A stretch of 5,683 nucleotides of DNA from the NCBI GenBank assembly GCA_029879605.1, contig JAOUQA010000152.1:1-5683 (forward strand), written 5' to 3'. Shown one piece after another: positions 5,215 to 5,683 of the stretch. The translations under genes and the position numbers were made by a program. The notes below the pieces were generated by a model. It was not told where the DNA came from and did not search any database. It saw nothing but the letters and a program-made list of their open reading frames with translations. Position 1 is the stretch's first letter; the number at the start of each line of letters is the position of its first letter. The DNA is from Gammaproteobacteria bacterium (lineage in GTDB: Bacteria; Pseudomonadota; Gammaproteobacteria; SZUA-229).

Positions 5215-5683
5215 ATGCGTATTGAAGGTATTTCAATCAGGGCGGCAACTGTGAGTATTTTCCTGATGATTGGTATCGTCGCGGTTTTCCTGTCATTACT
5301 TGCGGGTTCATATTTCAGGCAGGCTGCGTTGAATGCGCAGATGACAAGTCTGTCACGAGTCATTGAAGTTGCGACTGATGAAATGCTTAAGGAGGTTAAG
5401 AAAAAGACTTTTAACCTTGGCATGAGACTGGCCTATAGCCGGGAACTGCTTGCTGCGTATGGTGATAGCCTTAAAAGTAATGACTACCAACAACTGGTCG
5501 AATTGCTTGATGATCCTTTTGTTAATGGATTTGTCGGGTTTCCTGATATCAATCTCGAAAAAATTAGAATATATAATCTTGATCTTGAGTTTGTCGCAGA
5601 AAGTAATAAAGGAATAATAAAGCTGGATAGACAGCTGGATCATCACCTGGTACAAAAAATAACTCAGCAAAATGGCATTAACA
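5215..5683 (+). CDS. membrane-anchored protein with probable periplasmic sensor domain (3' end outside window)
   Basis: The frame is open from ATG 5215 to the last base, giving the first 156 residues. A short basic N-terminus (MRIEGISIR) is followed by a transmembrane segment at about 12-34 (IFLMIGIVAVFLSLLAG), then a helical, charged stretch (RQAALNAQ ... DEMLKEVKKKTFNLGMRLA) and a mixed alpha/beta region reading KIRIYNLDLEFVAESNKG (about 119-136). This arrangement, with an inner-membrane anchor and a periplasmic sensing region of the Cache/CHASE kind, is common in diguanylate cyclases, histidine kinases and methyl-accepting chemotaxis proteins. The output domain lies beyond the window, so the type cannot be decided. 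The gene follows the secreted rhodanese after 39 bases, which hints that the sensor may respond to something the rhodanese handles; that is inference. The minus-strand frames over this stretch look spurious by comparison. Confidence 0.75.
   Translation, partial: MRIEGISIRAATVSIFLMIGIVAVFLSLLAGSYFRQAALNAQMTSLSRVIEVATDEMLKEVKKKTFNLGMRLAYSRELLAAYGDSLKSNDYQQLVELLDDPFVNGFVGFPDINLEKIRIYNLDLEFVAESNKGIIKLDRQLDHHLVQKITQQNGIN

Noticed and set aside
5353..5670. Minus-strand open frame of 105 codons
   Set aside because: It overlaps the plus-strand membrane sensor gene, which has a Shine-Dalgarno, a transmembrane segment and a sensible composition; the minus-strand translation shows no recognisable domain.

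Overview
The window looks like chromosomal DNA from a Gram-negative proteobacterium, most likely an aquatic and perhaps moderately salt-adapted gammaproteobacterium. This is inferred from a TonB-type energy transducer, a small outer-membrane beta-barrel protein, an HD-GYP protein, a periplasmic rhodanese, and an amidotransferase of the N-acetylglutaminylglutamine amide (NAGGN) osmolyte type. The DNA is moderately AT-rich, with clearly AT-rich intergenic stretches. I see no rRNA, tRNA, CRISPR array, transposase or phage gene.

Layout. Bases 1-402 hold the 3' end of a TonB-family gene. A 192-base AT-rich gap follows; its last part is a run of AGTAAA hexamers that runs straight into the ribosome binding site of a small secreted beta-barrel gene (595-1164). 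That gene converges on a minus-strand gene for a cytoplasmic GAF plus HD-GYP protein (1231-2364). The HD-GYP gene is divergent from a glutamine-dependent amidotransferase of the AsnO type (2607-4391). Between them lie a good -10 box on each strand and several inverted repeats. After a roughly 315-base region without a convincing gene come a secreted single-domain rhodanese (4708-5175) and, 39 bases later, the start of a membrane-anchored protein with a probable periplasmic sensor region (5215 to the window end). That last gene is cut off before any output domain.

How the parts may fit. Most genes act at or across the envelope: TonB energises outer-membrane transport, the beta-barrel sits in the outer membrane, and the rhodanese and sensor domain face the periplasm. 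The HD-GYP protein probably degrades cyclic di-GMP. The amidotransferase probably makes the terminal amide of a dipeptide osmolyte, but the ligase/acetyltransferase gene that usually accompanies it is not beside it here. I do not see a clearly new multi-gene system. The items most worth checking are the hexanucleotide repeat upstream of the beta-barrel gene, the isolated amidotransferase, and the rhodanese-sensor pair.
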